A stretch of DNA of 64,000 nt. Source: Candidatus Promineofilum glycogenicum. Lineage in GTDB: Bacteria > Chloroflexota > Anaerolineae > Promineifilales > Promineifilaceae. Below the pieces are notes generated by a model. That model saw only the letters and a list, made by a program, of their open reading frames with translations, ran no database searches and was not told the origin of the DNA. The translations under genes were made by a program, and so were the position numbers. How positions within the stretch are numbered: position 1 is the first letter of the stretch; every line of letters begins with the position of its first letter. The stretch lies in NCBI GenBank assembly GCA_016707605.1, contig JADJHJ010000001.1, positions 496,001 to 560,000 on the forward strand, written 5' to 3'. Of the stretch, positions 1-10,186 are shown in pieces.

Positions 1-2833
1 TCAGACGCAGCCAGCCGGCCACGGGCGACACCGGCTCACTGAAGCTGACGGTTAGAGTGCTATCGGCGGCGATCTGCGTCGCGCCGCCGGCCGGGGTGAC
101 GCCGGTCACAGCCGGCGCGGCGTCCGCGACGCAATTGCTCGGTTCGCCGGCCGTGGGATTGTTGGCGCGAAAGGCGGCCGTGCGGCGTTGGCCGCCCGCG
201 CCGTTGGGGCAGCGCTGCAGGGCGTGGCGGTCGGTCGCGCCGCCGGCGGCTTCGTCGGCCGCGGTCTCGCCGCTGTGCAGCAGGGGCAGTAGACCGGCCG
301 CGCCGCTCGCGTCGCCGTAAACGACGGCGTCGATCAGGCCGGCTGTCCGCAATGGCGTGTCGGTGGGGAATTGATCGGCATTGCCGGCGTAGAGGGCGAC
401 GGCGTCGGGGCCGTTCTGTAGGCTGCCATCGGCGAAGATCAAGTCGGGCATGATGGCGGCGTTGCCGGCCAACCAGTAGCCGGTAGCATCGGTGCGTTGC
501 CCGTCGAGATCAATAACGCGATAGGACGTATTCGCATAGCCATTGTAGAAAACGAGGACAAGACCATCGAGGGGCGTAGAACCGACACCGCCGTCGTAGA
601 GTTCGATGAACTCGGCCACATCGCTGCTCGGTGTATCGGGATCGATCTCGTTGATAAGCAGGAAGTCGGGCAGCGGGCCGCCGGTGGTGAACTGCCAGGA
701 CAAGTTGCTGGCCAGCGCGTCGGGTGGATCGTCGGTGTCAAGGTCTTTGATGCGTCGCGACTTCAGCGTGATGGTGCAGGTCTCGTTGTAGACGAAGGGT
801 TGGGTCGGGTGGGCGACGAAGGACGTGGGGCCGCCGGTCTTGGTGAACCCGTGGGAGCCGGACAAGTGACAGGCTATCGTCAGCCACCCGTTTTTGATGT
901 CGACCGGTTCACTGAAGGAGATGTTGACGGTTGAAGTGATGCTAACGCCTGTATCATGTGGCGCGGGAACGCGGGCGGCGACGGTCGGCGCGACATCGGT
1001 GATGCAGTTATTGACTTTGCGCGGCGTGGGCGTGTTCTGGCGGAAGCTGCCGCTGTTACGCGCGCCACCCGCGCCGTTGGGGCAGCGTTGGTTGCTGTGG
1101 TTCTCACCATCGCCGCGGCCGTCTTCGTCGACGGCCGTCTGCCCCGGATTCAGCAATGACAGCAGGCCAACGTCGGTCTCGTCGCCGGAGCCATAGACGA
1201 CCGCGTCGAGCGGCGTCACGCCCTCAACCGGCGTCCCGTTGGGCAACTCCACGCCCCAGCCGTCCACCAAAGCCACGGCGTCCGGGCCATTCTGCAACAG
1301 ACCATTCGGCAGTTCCAATTGTGCCCCGCCGACGGCCGCGTTGGCCAGCAGGAAGTAGCCCGCGGCATCGGTCGTGTAGCCGGCCAGGTCGATGGCGCGA
1401 TAGCTGCTATCGTCGCCGCCGTTGAAGAGCACGACGAAGAGGCCATCGAGCGGCGTCGCTCCCGTCCCGCCATCGTATAGTTCAATGAACTCCGCTGTGT
1501 CCGAGCCGGGGGTATTGGCGTCAATCTCGTTAAGGCGCACCGTTTGCGCCACGGGTGGGGCGGTGGAAAATGACCAGGCGACGTTGTGGCCCAACCCGTC
1601 GGGCGGGTCGTCCGGGTCTACGTCGTGCACGCGCTGGCCGATGAGCCTGAGCGTGCAGCTTTCGCCGCGCGCCAGCGGTTGGAGAAGATGGAAGCGATAG
1701 GTGTCGCCGCTGCCGCTCGGCTCGTAGTTATGTGTCCCACTCTGGTCGCAGTTCATCTCCAGTGGTTCGCCGTCCAGCAGCACCGGCTCGCTGAAGGTGA
1801 TCTCGATCGGTGTCGTCGCGGCCACGTTCGTCGCGCCCTCGGGCGGCTCGACCGCAACGACGCTTGGCGCAACGTCCGTCCAGCCCCGGTTTTCCTCGTC
1901 GGGCGTTGGCGGGGCGATGGCGAAGGCCGCCGTCGCCCGCGGTTGGCCGCCGCCGTTGGGCACGCGCTGGGCCGAGTGGGACCCGGCGGCGCCACGTTGG
2001 GCCTCGTTGACCGGCAACTGATCGGGCAAGAGTAGCGCCATCAGCCCCGGCGCTGTCTGGCCGTCGGGGGAATAGACAACGGCATCGAGCAGATCGTCCA
2101 GAACCACCGGCCCATCGGTTGGGAAGCGCGAGCGCGGCGCGGCGTAGAGCGCCGCCGCGTCCGGCCCGTCGCGTAGCGCCCCATTGGCCATCAACAGATC
2201 GGCCGGTGCGCCCGCAGCGCCGGCCACAAAGTAGCCGCGGTCGTCGGTGCGATAGTCGCTCAGGTCAAGGGCCAGATAGACCGAAGCCTCGTTGCCGCGA
2301 TAGAGCACGAGAGTCAGGCCGTCGAGCGGCGTGTGGCCCGCGCCGCCGTCGAAAAGCTCAATGAACTCGGTCGCCCCGTCGGGGCTGATGGCGTCGATTT
2401 CGTTGATAACAATGGGCGGCTCGGCGGTGTGGAATGACCAGGTTACATTGGTGGCCAGATGGTCGGGCGGGTCATCGGTGTCCTGATCCGTCACCGCCTC
2501 GCCTGGGATGTAGGCGACACACGTCTCACCGAGGGTAAATGGTGTCTGTGGGGTGAAGGTGAAGACCTGGCCGTTGCCCTGGATGGACACAGGATGAGTG
2601 CCACTGCGTTCGCAGCCCAGCGACAGCGCCTCGTCGGCTACCGTGACCGGCTCCGAGAAGGTAACGACCAGCACAGCGTCGGCCGCAACGCCTGTGGCGT
2701 CCGGCGCAGGCCATAACTCAACCACTGCCGGCGCAACGTCGTGCAGGGGCAGCCCCCAGCCCGCCCCGCTCAGCGCCACCAGCACGACAACCGCCAACCA
2801 ACTCAACCACCGCGCAACCCCCCTGCCGTCCAT
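1..2833 (-). CDS. Secreted repeat protein, alternating Ig-like and lamin-tail-like domains (partial)
   Basis: About 944 N-terminal residues are present and the gene continues past the left edge. The frame stays open from ATG at 2833, which has GGGGAG about 8 nt upstream. A hydrophobic signal-like stretch (residues ~8-27) is followed by modules with a period of ~290 residues. Each has an SbsA/Big_5-like Ig domain marked by TFSEPV (near 2660, 1795, 905 and 45, with a C..SGTH motif shortly after) and a lamin-tail-like domain marked by INEID, EFIEL(F/Y)DGG and TPLDGL (near 2395, 1525 and 650). Lamin-tail domains are common in large extracellular bacterial proteins, including ExeM/NucH-type nucleases; no catalytic domain lies in the visible part. 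The role is probably cell-surface or adhesive. Domain naming rests on motifs only. Confidence 0.8.
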   Translation of the reverse strand, partial: MDGRGVARWLSWLAVVVLVALSGAGWGLPLHDVAPAVVELWPAPDATGVAADAVLVVTFSEPVTVADEALSLGCERSGTHPVSIQGNGQVFTFTPQTPFTLGETCVAYIPGEAVTDQDTDDPPDHLATNVTWSFHTAEPPIVINEIDAISPDGATEFIELFDGGAGHTPLDGLTLVLYRGNEASVYLALDLSDYRTDDRGYFVAGAAGAPADLLMANGALRDGPDAAALYAAPRSRFPTDGPVVLDDLLDAVVYSPDGQTAPGLMALLLPDQLPVNEAQRGAAGSHSAQRVPNGGGQPRATAAFAIAPPTPDEENRGWTDVAPSVVAVEPPEGATNVAATTPIEITFSEPVLLDGEPLEMNCDQSGTHNYEPSGSGDTYRFHLLQPLARGESCTLRLIGQRVHDVDPDDPPDGLGHNVAWSFSTAPPVAQTVRLNEIDANTPGSDTAEFIELYDGGTGATPLDGLFVVLFNGGDDSSYRAIDLAGYTTDAAGYFLLANAAVGGAQLELPNGLLQNGPDAVALVDGWGVELPNGTPVEGVTPLDAVVYGSGDETDVGLLSLLNPGQTAVDEDGRGDGENHSNQRCPNGAGGARNSGSFRQNTPTPRKVNNCITDVAPTVAARVPAPHDTGVSITSTVNISFSEPVDIKNGWLTIACHLSGSHGFTKTGGPTSFVAHPTQPFVYNETCTITLKSRRIKDLDTDDPPDALASNLSWQFTTGGPLPDFLLINEIDPDTPSSDVAEFIELYDGGVGSTPLDGLVLVFYNGYANTSYRVIDLDGQRTDATGYWLAGNAAIMPDLIFADGSLQNGPDAVALYAGNADQFPTDTPLRTAGLIDAVVYGDASGAAGLLPLLHSGETAADEAAGGATDRHALQRCPNGAGGQRRTAAFRANNPTAGEPSNCVADAAPAVTGVTPAGGATQIAADSTLTVSFSEPVSPVAGWLRL

Positions 2834-2888
2834 GATTGTACTCCCCAATTTGAAGCCCCCGCGCGGCCCCGCCGGCGGGGGCAATGGC

Positions 2889-2916
2889 TGCCGGATGGCG
2901 TGGCCGCCGTCCGGCA
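2889..2916 (-). terminator. Hairpin downstream of the RNA ligase gene
   Basis: A 12-bp stem with one mismatch and a 4-nt loop sits between the stop of the RNA ligase gene (2931) and the start of the next minus-strand gene (2833). There is no clear U-tract, so terminator function is inferred from position. Confidence 0.4.
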
Positions 2917-2930
2917 ATGGTTTCTCTACT

Positions 2931-4058
2931 TCATCCCGCCCCCTCTGTCCCCGCCACGTCCCTAAACGCCACCCGAAACAGAATCGGCTCCAACGGCTTG
3001 CCATCCAGCGCGGCAAAGAGATAGGCGCGCCGCTGGGGGTGGTGGGCGGCGGCCCATTGGGCGAAGGCCTTGCGATCGACCACGCCGCCGGCAGCGTCGA
3101 TCAGCCCCGCCGCCCGCGCCTCGGCCAGCGCCGCGGCCACCGCCGCCCGCTCGGCCATCAGCCGCGCCTCGATCTCCGCCACCCAGCCCTCGAATTCGGC
3201 CCGCAACTCCTCCGGCACAATGGCCCGGATGGCCGCCACCTGCCCGTCGCGCACCGCCGCCAAGGCCGCCCGCCACGACAGGCCGAAGACCAGCTTGTGC
3301 AGCTCCAGATAGGCGGCCGACTTGAACTTGAAACGCCGGCCGTCGGCAAAGAGGGCCACGAACCCCTCCTCGTTGGCCGACATCCCCGCCAGGGCGCGGG
3401 CGATGCCGTCGAGGCTGTCCAGATGGGTGTAGGTGGCCGGCCGGGGCAGCCCCACAGCCGCGGCCGTGGCCGCCAGCGTGGCTTCATCGGCGTAGTCGCC
3501 CGTGTCGCGCCGGCGCATGGCCAGCAGCACCAGCCCCTCGCGCCCGGCGTAGTCGATGACGATGCGGTTGGCCGGGTAGACCGCCTCGGCCAGCAGCGTC
3601 CAGTGGGGGGCCACCTCCGCCAGAGCGGGCAGCGCGTCCAGCCGCCGCTGCGCCCACTGCGCCTGGGCGCTGCCAAACGCGCCGCGCGTGGCCGCCCGCC
3701 AGCGGCCGTCGTGGTGGTAGCCGATGATCAGCGAGCCGTCGACCTTCTCCATCACTGACACCAGCGGCGCGTCGCTCGTCCGCCCGCCCTCGCCCCAGTT
3801 GAAGAACTTGTCGAACGGCCGGGCGATGACTTCGCCGGTGGTGGCGTGGAGGATGAGGCCGCGGCTGAGGCGCTCGAAGGCGTTCCAGCGGCCGGCGTAC
3901 TGGGCCGGGGGGGTGTAGCTGAACATGAGCAAGTCGCCCTCGCGCCCCACCCGCACGTCGCCCAGCCCGGCCCAGTCCGTGAACCCCGCCCGCACCAACC
4001 GGCCGATGTCGTCCACCGTCTCGATGATCGGCAATGGGTCGGGGGTGGTCATGGTCAT
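2931..4058 (-). CDS. T4 Rnl1-family RNA ligase
   Basis: ATP-dependent RNA end-joining enzyme of the covalent nucleotidyltransferase superfamily, 375 residues from ATG at 4058 (alternative ATG at 4052). Motif I is EKVDGSL, with the adenylated lysine near residue 105. It is preceded by an SRGLI..ARPFDKFFNWGE block typical of T4 RnlA-like ligases. Motif IV is NEEGFV (~residue 230), followed by a motif V-like FKFKSAAYLELHK. The family repairs or seals RNA breaks in phage and some bacteria. No kinase/phosphatase end-healing partner is adjacent. A longer in-frame reading reaches 4118, but those codons lie in an intergenic palindrome and are unlikely to be used. Biological substrate unknown. Confidence 0.85.
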   Translation of the reverse strand: MTMTTPDPLPIIETVDDIGRLVRAGFTDWAGLGDVRVGREGDLLMFSYTPPAQYAGRWNAFERLSRGLILHATTGEVIARPFDKFFNWGEGGRTSDAPLVSVMEKVDGSLIIGYHHDGRWRAATRGAFGSAQAQWAQRRLDALPALAEVAPHWTLLAEAVYPANRIVIDYAGREGLVLLAMRRRDTGDYADEATLAATAAAVGLPRPATYTHLDSLDGIARALAGMSANEEGFVALFADGRRFKFKSAAYLELHKLVFGLSWRAALAAVRDGQVAAIRAIVPEELRAEFEGWVAEIEARLMAERAAVAAALAEARAAGLIDAAGGVVDRKAFAQWAAAHHPQRRAYLFAALDGKPLEPILFRVAFRDVAGTEGAG

Positions 4059-4070
4059 GGAAGAGAGATG

Positions 4071-4205
4071 ATCCGCAGATTGGGCAGATTTCAGAAGATG
4101 CTCAGGCAAAGACGCCAAGACCGCTAAGCAGGCTTATTAGACTTAGCGTTCTTTGCGTCTTTGCCTGAGCATCTCTTCTTCTTTCTTAAAATCTGCCCAA
4201 TCTGC
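4071..4205. repeat. Nested palindromic repeat (CGCAAAG-type inside CAGATT-type)
   Basis: The outer arms are built on GCAGATTGGGCAGATT and its complement. The inner arms are GATGCTCAGGCAAAGACGC and its complement. Two families found separately elsewhere in the window are nested here, filling the gap between two minus-strand genes. Confidence 0.85.
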
Positions 4206-4226
4206 CCAATCTGCGGATAACTCCTC

Positions 4227-6260
<2,034 letters not shown>

Positions 6261-6374
6261 GACTGTTCCTCTCCTTTCGGTCGCCGCCGGGGGGAATAAG
6301 GGGAAAAAGGGGTGGCGACGCCCGCCGAAAGTATACGCGCATTATAACCGATTTCTAACGCAGTGCATCATTTT

Positions 6375-6478
6375 ATGTGGCACAGGATTCTTATCCTGTG
6401 CTCCCCCAGACCTTCCAAGACCACAGGATAAGAATCCTGTGCCACAACTGCGGCGCACAGGATAAGAATCCTGTGCCA
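6375..6478. repeat. Three copies of a CACAGGATNNNNATCCTGTG palindrome
   Basis: The unit GCACAGGATAAGAATCCTG occurs once inverted (6379-6400) and twice direct (6423-6443, 6457-6475). Each copy is itself a short hairpin, and together they form larger alternative hairpins. They lie in the divergent gap between the Fe-S oxidoreductase and the glycosidase-like gene, just upstream of the latter's promoter. Confidence 0.85.
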
Positions 6479-6514
6479 CACTCGCCCCGATATAGTCAAC
6501 CCGCCCCACGCGGC

Positions 6515-6520
6515 TATAAT
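6515..6520 (+). promoter_or_regulatory. -10 box (TATAAT), probably leaderless start
   Basis: A consensus TATAAT ends 9 nt before the ATG at 6530, and no Shine-Dalgarno sequence fits between. Transcription would begin at or next to the start codon. Confidence 0.6.
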
Positions 6521-6529
6521 TGCTCCCAC

Positions 6530-7900
6530 ATGACCGCCACCCGCCTCCGCCGCGCCCTCATCGCCGTCGCCGCTCTGGCCCTGCTCCTGGCCCTGTGGCC
6601 CAACGCCGGGTCGCTCTACGACCTGACCGGCGAAGAGGCGTGGCGCGGCCAGGCCGCCGGCGTCGTCCACTGGCTCAACACTGCCATTCGCCCCCAGCCC
6701 CGCCTCGACCCGGCCGCCGTCGCTGCCTCGCCGCTAACCTACCCGGCCGTCAGCCCCTTTGGCGTCAATACCTTCCTGGAGCAGGAGGCCGAGCCGGCCA
6801 AGCGCGCCCAAATCCTCGACATGGTGCAGGCCGCCGGCTTCCGCTCCATCCGCCAGGAGTTCCCCTGGGAGGACATCGAAATCCACCGCCGCGGCGACTT
6901 CACCGACCGTCGCAACGACCCCGCCGGCGTCGACGCCTGGGCCAAGTACGACCAGATCGTGGAACTGGCCGAGGCCCGCGACATCGCCCTCATCGCCCGC
7001 CTCAGCAACCCGCCCGCCTGGAGCCGCGCCGCCGGCGACGCGTTGGGAACCAATGCCCCGCCCGACGACTTCAACGACTTCGGCAACTTCGCCGCCGCCG
7101 TGGCCGGGCGCTATCGGGGCCGGATCCATTACTACCAGGTCTGGAACGAACCGAACGGCAACGAGGAGTGGGGCCTGCAAGACGTAGACCCGGAGGCGTT
7201 CACCCGCCTGCTCTGCCTGGCCTACGACCGCATCAAGGCCGCCGACCCCGACGCCGTGGTGCTGGCCGGGGCGCTGACGCCGACCGTGGCCAACGACGGC
7301 CGCAACATGAACGACCTCCTCTTCCTGGAGCGCATGTACGCCGCCGGCGCGGGCGACTGCTTCGACGTGCTGTCGGCCCAGGGCTATGGCCTGTGGTCCG
7401 GCCCGACCGACCAGCGGCTGCGGCCGACGGTCATCAACTACGCCCACAACCTCTTCCTGCGCGACGTGATGGTGCGCCACGGCGACGCCGCCAAGCCCAT
7501 CTGGATCAGCGAGATGGGCTGGAACGTCGCCCCGGAGGGCATCGCCCCCGCCTTCGGCCGCGTCACCGAAGAGCAGCAGGCGCGCTACGCCGTGGGGGCC
7601 TACGACCGGGCGCGGGCCGAGTGGCCGTGGCTGGGGGTCAACGCCTACTGGTTCTTCAAGCGCCCGGCCGACTGGGAGCGCGACCAGGCTTGGTACTACT
7701 TCCGCATGGTGGAGCCGGACTTCACCCCCCTGCCCGTCTACCATGCCGTGGCCGGCTACGCCACCGCCGGCCCCTCCCCCGCGCCCATGCCCGGCTGGCA
7801 GTTCACCTGGCAAAGCGCCCGGCCGGCCCTGTTCCTCTTTGGGGCAACTGTGCTCTTTTTCGCCTTGGTGCGCGCCCTGGCCCCGCGGGAGGAGGAATGA
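6530..7900 (+). CDS. Secreted clan GH-A glycosidase-like protein (GH39/GH5-type barrel)
   Basis: 456 residues with an N-terminal hydrophobic segment (residues ~4-22, RRALIAVAALALLLALWP) and a C-terminal membrane anchor (ALFLFGATVLFFALV). The body looks like a TIM-barrel glycoside hydrolase. VWNEPNGNEEW gives the acid/base Glu near residue 207, and WISEMGWN gives the likely nucleophile Glu near residue 328. This pair of strand-4/strand-7 glutamates is characteristic of clan GH-A. Anchored at both ends, it probably acts on extracellular polysaccharide. The stop codon directly abuts the next gene, so the two are probably co-transcribed. The substrate cannot be deduced. The start is set by the upstream TATAAT; upstream in-frame codons are repeat DNA. 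Confidence 0.8.
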   Translation: MTATRLRRALIAVAALALLLALWPNAGSLYDLTGEEAWRGQAAGVVHWLNTAIRPQPRLDPAAVAASPLTYPAVSPFGVNTFLEQEAEPAKRAQILDMVQAAGFRSIRQEFPWEDIEIHRRGDFTDRRNDPAGVDAWAKYDQIVELAEARDIALIARLSNPPAWSRAAGDALGTNAPPDDFNDFGNFAAAVAGRYRGRIHYYQVWNEPNGNEEWGLQDVDPEAFTRLLCLAYDRIKAADPDAVVLAGALTPTVANDGRNMNDLLFLERMYAAGAGDCFDVLSAQGYGLWSGPTDQRLRPTVINYAHNLFLRDVMVRHGDAAKPIWISEMGWNVAPEGIAPAFGRVTEEQQARYAVGAYDRARAEWPWLGVNAYWFFKRPADWERDQAWYYFRMVEPDFTPLPVYHAVAGYATAGPSPAPMPGWQFTWQSARPALFLFGATVLFFALVRALAPREEE

Positions 7901-10096
7901 GTGGGGGAGCGGGGGGAGCGGCCCTCGCCTCGGGGAGGCCGGTCCGCCCTCTGGGAGGGGTTAGGAAGGTCTTCTCCGCCAGCGCCACCCGCCACGCGCC
8001 ACTTTCTGCTCGCCACCGTCCTCCTCCTCCTCCTCGCCACCGGCCTGCGCTTCCATCGCCTCGACGCCCAATCCTTCTGGAACGACGAAGGCAACAGCGC
8101 CCGCCTCAGCGAGCGGGCCATCCCCGCCATCCTCGAAGGCACGGCGTCCGACATCCACCCGCCGCTCTACTACCTGCTGCTCCACGGCTGGCGCGCCCTC
8201 CTCGGCGACAGCGAATTCGCCCTCCGCGCCCTGTCGGCCTTTGCCGGGGTGTTGACTGTGGCCACCGTCGCGGCGCTGGCGAAGCGCAGGGGAGCGGGGG
8301 GGCCGGGGAGCCGGGGAGAACGCCTTCCCCCCGCTCCCCTGCGCCAACAGCCAGCCACATACATGAGAATGGCCGCCACCCTCTTCGCCGCCACCGCCCC
8401 CGTTCTCATCTACTACAGCCAGGAGACGCGCATGTACGCCCTGCTGGGCCTGCTGGCCGCCCTCAGCACGTGGGCGCTGCTGGCCTGGCTGGGCGGCGCG
8501 GGCCGCCGCTGGGCCGTCGCCTACGTCCTCCTGGCCGCCGCCGGCCTTTACACCCACTACTTCTTCCCGGCGGTCATCGTTGCCCACGGCGTTGTCGTGT
8601 GGCTAGGTTCCAGGTTCCAGGTTCCAGGTTCCAGGGAAGAGAAGAGGGACGCGGAGAAACGCGGAGGAGCGCGGAGAGACACAGAGGAGGGATCCTTTCT
8701 GCGTCCTTTTTCTTTTCCCTGGCCCCTGGCCCCTGGCCCCTGGCCCCTATCTTGGCTCCTCCTGGCCGCCACGGCCGTCGCCCTCTACCTCCCCTGGCTG
8801 CCCATCTTCCTGCGTCAGGTGGGCGGGCGCGAGGGGGCGCGGCCGCCGCTGCTGCCCTTCCTGGCCGACGTCTGGCGCTGGCTCATCCTCGGCCCCACCG
8901 TCGCCGCCAACGAAGCCCTCTGGGCGCTCATAGCCGCCGCGCTGCTGGTCGTCCTCGGCCTCTTTGCTGTTCGCCACTCGCCCCTCGCCCCGCTTCTGAG
9001 GCTGCGGACGCCGCAAGCTCCGGCAACGCCACCCGCCACCCGCCACCCGCCCCTCTTCCCTAATCCCTATCCCCTAATCCCTAGCCCCTGGCCCCTCCTT
9101 CTCATCCCCCTCGCCCTCATGTATGCCGCCGGCGCCACCGACCCCGCCTTCCTCAAGTTCCTGTTGGCCGCCGTGCCCTTCGTGTGTGTGCTCATGGGCC
9201 GGGCCTGGGCTGTGCCGCGGCGCTGGCTGTGGTTGCCGGCGCTGCTGACGGCGCTGGTGCTGGCCGGCAATGCCGTCTCGTTGGCCAACCTCTACGGCGA
9301 CCCCGCCTACGCCCGCGCCGACTACCGGGCCATCGCCGCCCGCATCGCCGCCGACGACCGCAACACGGCCGTCATCCTCGTCGCCCCCAACCAGTGGGAG
9401 GTGTTCACTTACTATCACCGCGACGGCGCGCCCGTCTACCCCCTGCCGCGCGGCCAGCCCGACCCGGCCCTGGTCGAGCCGGAACTGGCCGCCATCGCCG
9501 CCGCCCATGAGCGCCTCTACGTCCTCTACTGGGGCGAGGGGCAGCGCGACCCGCAGGGGGTCATCGCCCGCTGGCTGGACGCCAACACCTTCAAGGCGTC
9601 GGAGGAGTGGATCGGCGACGTGCGCCTGGCCGTCTATGCCGTCGCGCCGGAGACTAATACACCGCCCACGCCCAGCGGCGCGACCTTCGCCGCCCTCGAC
9701 GGCGAGACCATCACCCTGCGTGAGTTCGCCGTCGCGCCCACGACGGCCCGGCCGGGCGACGTGGTGGGCGTGCGCCTCGTCTGGTCGGCCGACGCCCCGC
9801 CGGCCCGCGCCTACAAGGTCTTTCTGCACCTGCTGGCCCCTGACGGCCGCCTCGTCGCCCAGCGCGACGGCGAGCCGGGCGGCGGCCAGCGGCCGGCGAC
9901 AAGCTGGGCCGCCGGCGAAGCCATCAATGACAACCACGGCCTGCTCCTGCCCACTGACCTGCCGCCGGGCCAGTACGAACTGCGCCTCGGCCTCTACGAC
10001 GCCCTCGACCCATCCACCCGCCTGCCTGTGGGCAACGGCGACAGCCTACCATTAGGGGTTATTATTGTGGAGGAAGAGGAGAGGAACGCTGAGTGA
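7901..10096 (+). CDS. GT39/ArnT-like membrane glycosyltransferase with repeat-derived insertions
   Basis: Multi-pass protein of the GT39/PMT-ArnT type, expected to use a lipid-linked sugar donor outside the membrane. The usual markers are present: an N-terminal membrane helix, then LDAQSFWNDEG (the DE pair is the usual metal/catalytic site) and HPPLYYLLL. A soluble C-terminal domain (~residues 585-725) has a beta-sandwich look. GTG at 7901 abuts the previous stop, with GGAGG upstream. Oddly, the gene carries in-frame stretches of the window's intergenic repeats: 7904-7990 (N-terminus), 8284-8354, 8605-8750 and about 9027-9095, plus the last codons. These encode arginine/proline-rich inserts such as GSRFQVPGSRE in inter-helix positions. 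The real start could lie further in. Confidence 0.75.
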   Translation: MGERGERPSPRGGRSALWEGLGRSSPPAPPATRHFLLATVLLLLLATGLRFHRLDAQSFWNDEGNSARLSERAIPAILEGTASDIHPPLYYLLLHGWRALLGDSEFALRALSAFAGVLTVATVAALAKRRGAGGPGSRGERLPPAPLRQQPATYMRMAATLFAATAPVLIYYSQETRMYALLGLLAALSTWALLAWLGGAGRRWAVAYVLLAAAGLYTHYFFPAVIVAHGVVVWLGSRFQVPGSREEKRDAEKRGGARRDTEEGSFLRPFSFPWPLAPGPWPLSWLLLAATAVALYLPWLPIFLRQVGGREGARPPLLPFLADVWRWLILGPTVAANEALWALIAAALLVVLGLFAVRHSPLAPLLRLRTPQAPATPPATRHPPLFPNPYPLIPSPWPLLLIPLALMYAAGATDPAFLKFLLAAVPFVCVLMGRAWAVPRRWLWLPALLTALVLAGNAVSLANLYGDPAYARADYRAIAARIAADDRNTAVILVAPNQWEVFTYYHRDGAPVYPLPRGQPDPALVEPELAAIAAAHERLYVLYWGEGQRDPQGVIARWLDANTFKASEEWIGDVRLAVYAVAPETNTPPTPSGATFAALDGETITLREFAVAPTTARPGDVVGVRLVWSADAPPARAYKVFLHLLAPDGRLVAQRDGEPGGGQRPATSWAAGEAINDNHGLLLPTDLPPGQYELRLGLYDALDPSTRLPVGNGDSLPLGVIIVEEEERNAE
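8284..8354. repeat. GGGGAGCGGGG-type palindrome inside the GT39 gene
   Basis: 18-bp perfect arms (8284-8301 and 8337-8354) enclose 35 nt. The element lies in frame in the coding sequence and encodes a Gly/Arg/Pro-rich insert. Confidence 0.8.
8605..8750. repeat. Heptamer palindrome (AGGTTCC / GGCCCCT) inside the GT39 gene
   Basis: The left arm is AGGTTCC repeated and the right arm GGCCCCT repeated. A second family (GCGGAGAAACGCGGAGGAG) lies between them. The reading frame stays open for about 49 codons. Confidence 0.85.
9027..9095. repeat. One-armed CCACCCG / TAATCCC repeats inside the GT39 gene
   Basis: Short tandem CCACCCG units are followed by TAATCCCTATCCCC units and CCCCTGGCCCC. All are read in frame between two membrane helices. 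Confidence 0.7.
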
Positions 10097-10165
10097 CGCT
10101 GAGGAGCGCGGAGAGACGCAGAGGAAACATCCTTCTTTCTCCGCGTTCCTCCGCGTTCCTCTCAA
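10077..10165. repeat. GCGGAGA-type palindrome
   Basis: Arms rich in GAGGAGCGCGGAGAG and TCTCCGCGTTCCTCCGCG lie between the GT39 gene and the next gene. The last codons of the GT39 gene (EEEERNAE) are within the left arm. Confidence 0.75.
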
Positions 10166-10186
10166 TCTTACTTGTGAGACCAAACC

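Noticed and set aside
2598..3758. Long plus-strand open frame (386 codons)
   Set aside because: It is antisense to the RNA ligase and surface-protein genes and has shadow composition (Arg/Gly/Pro) with no motif.
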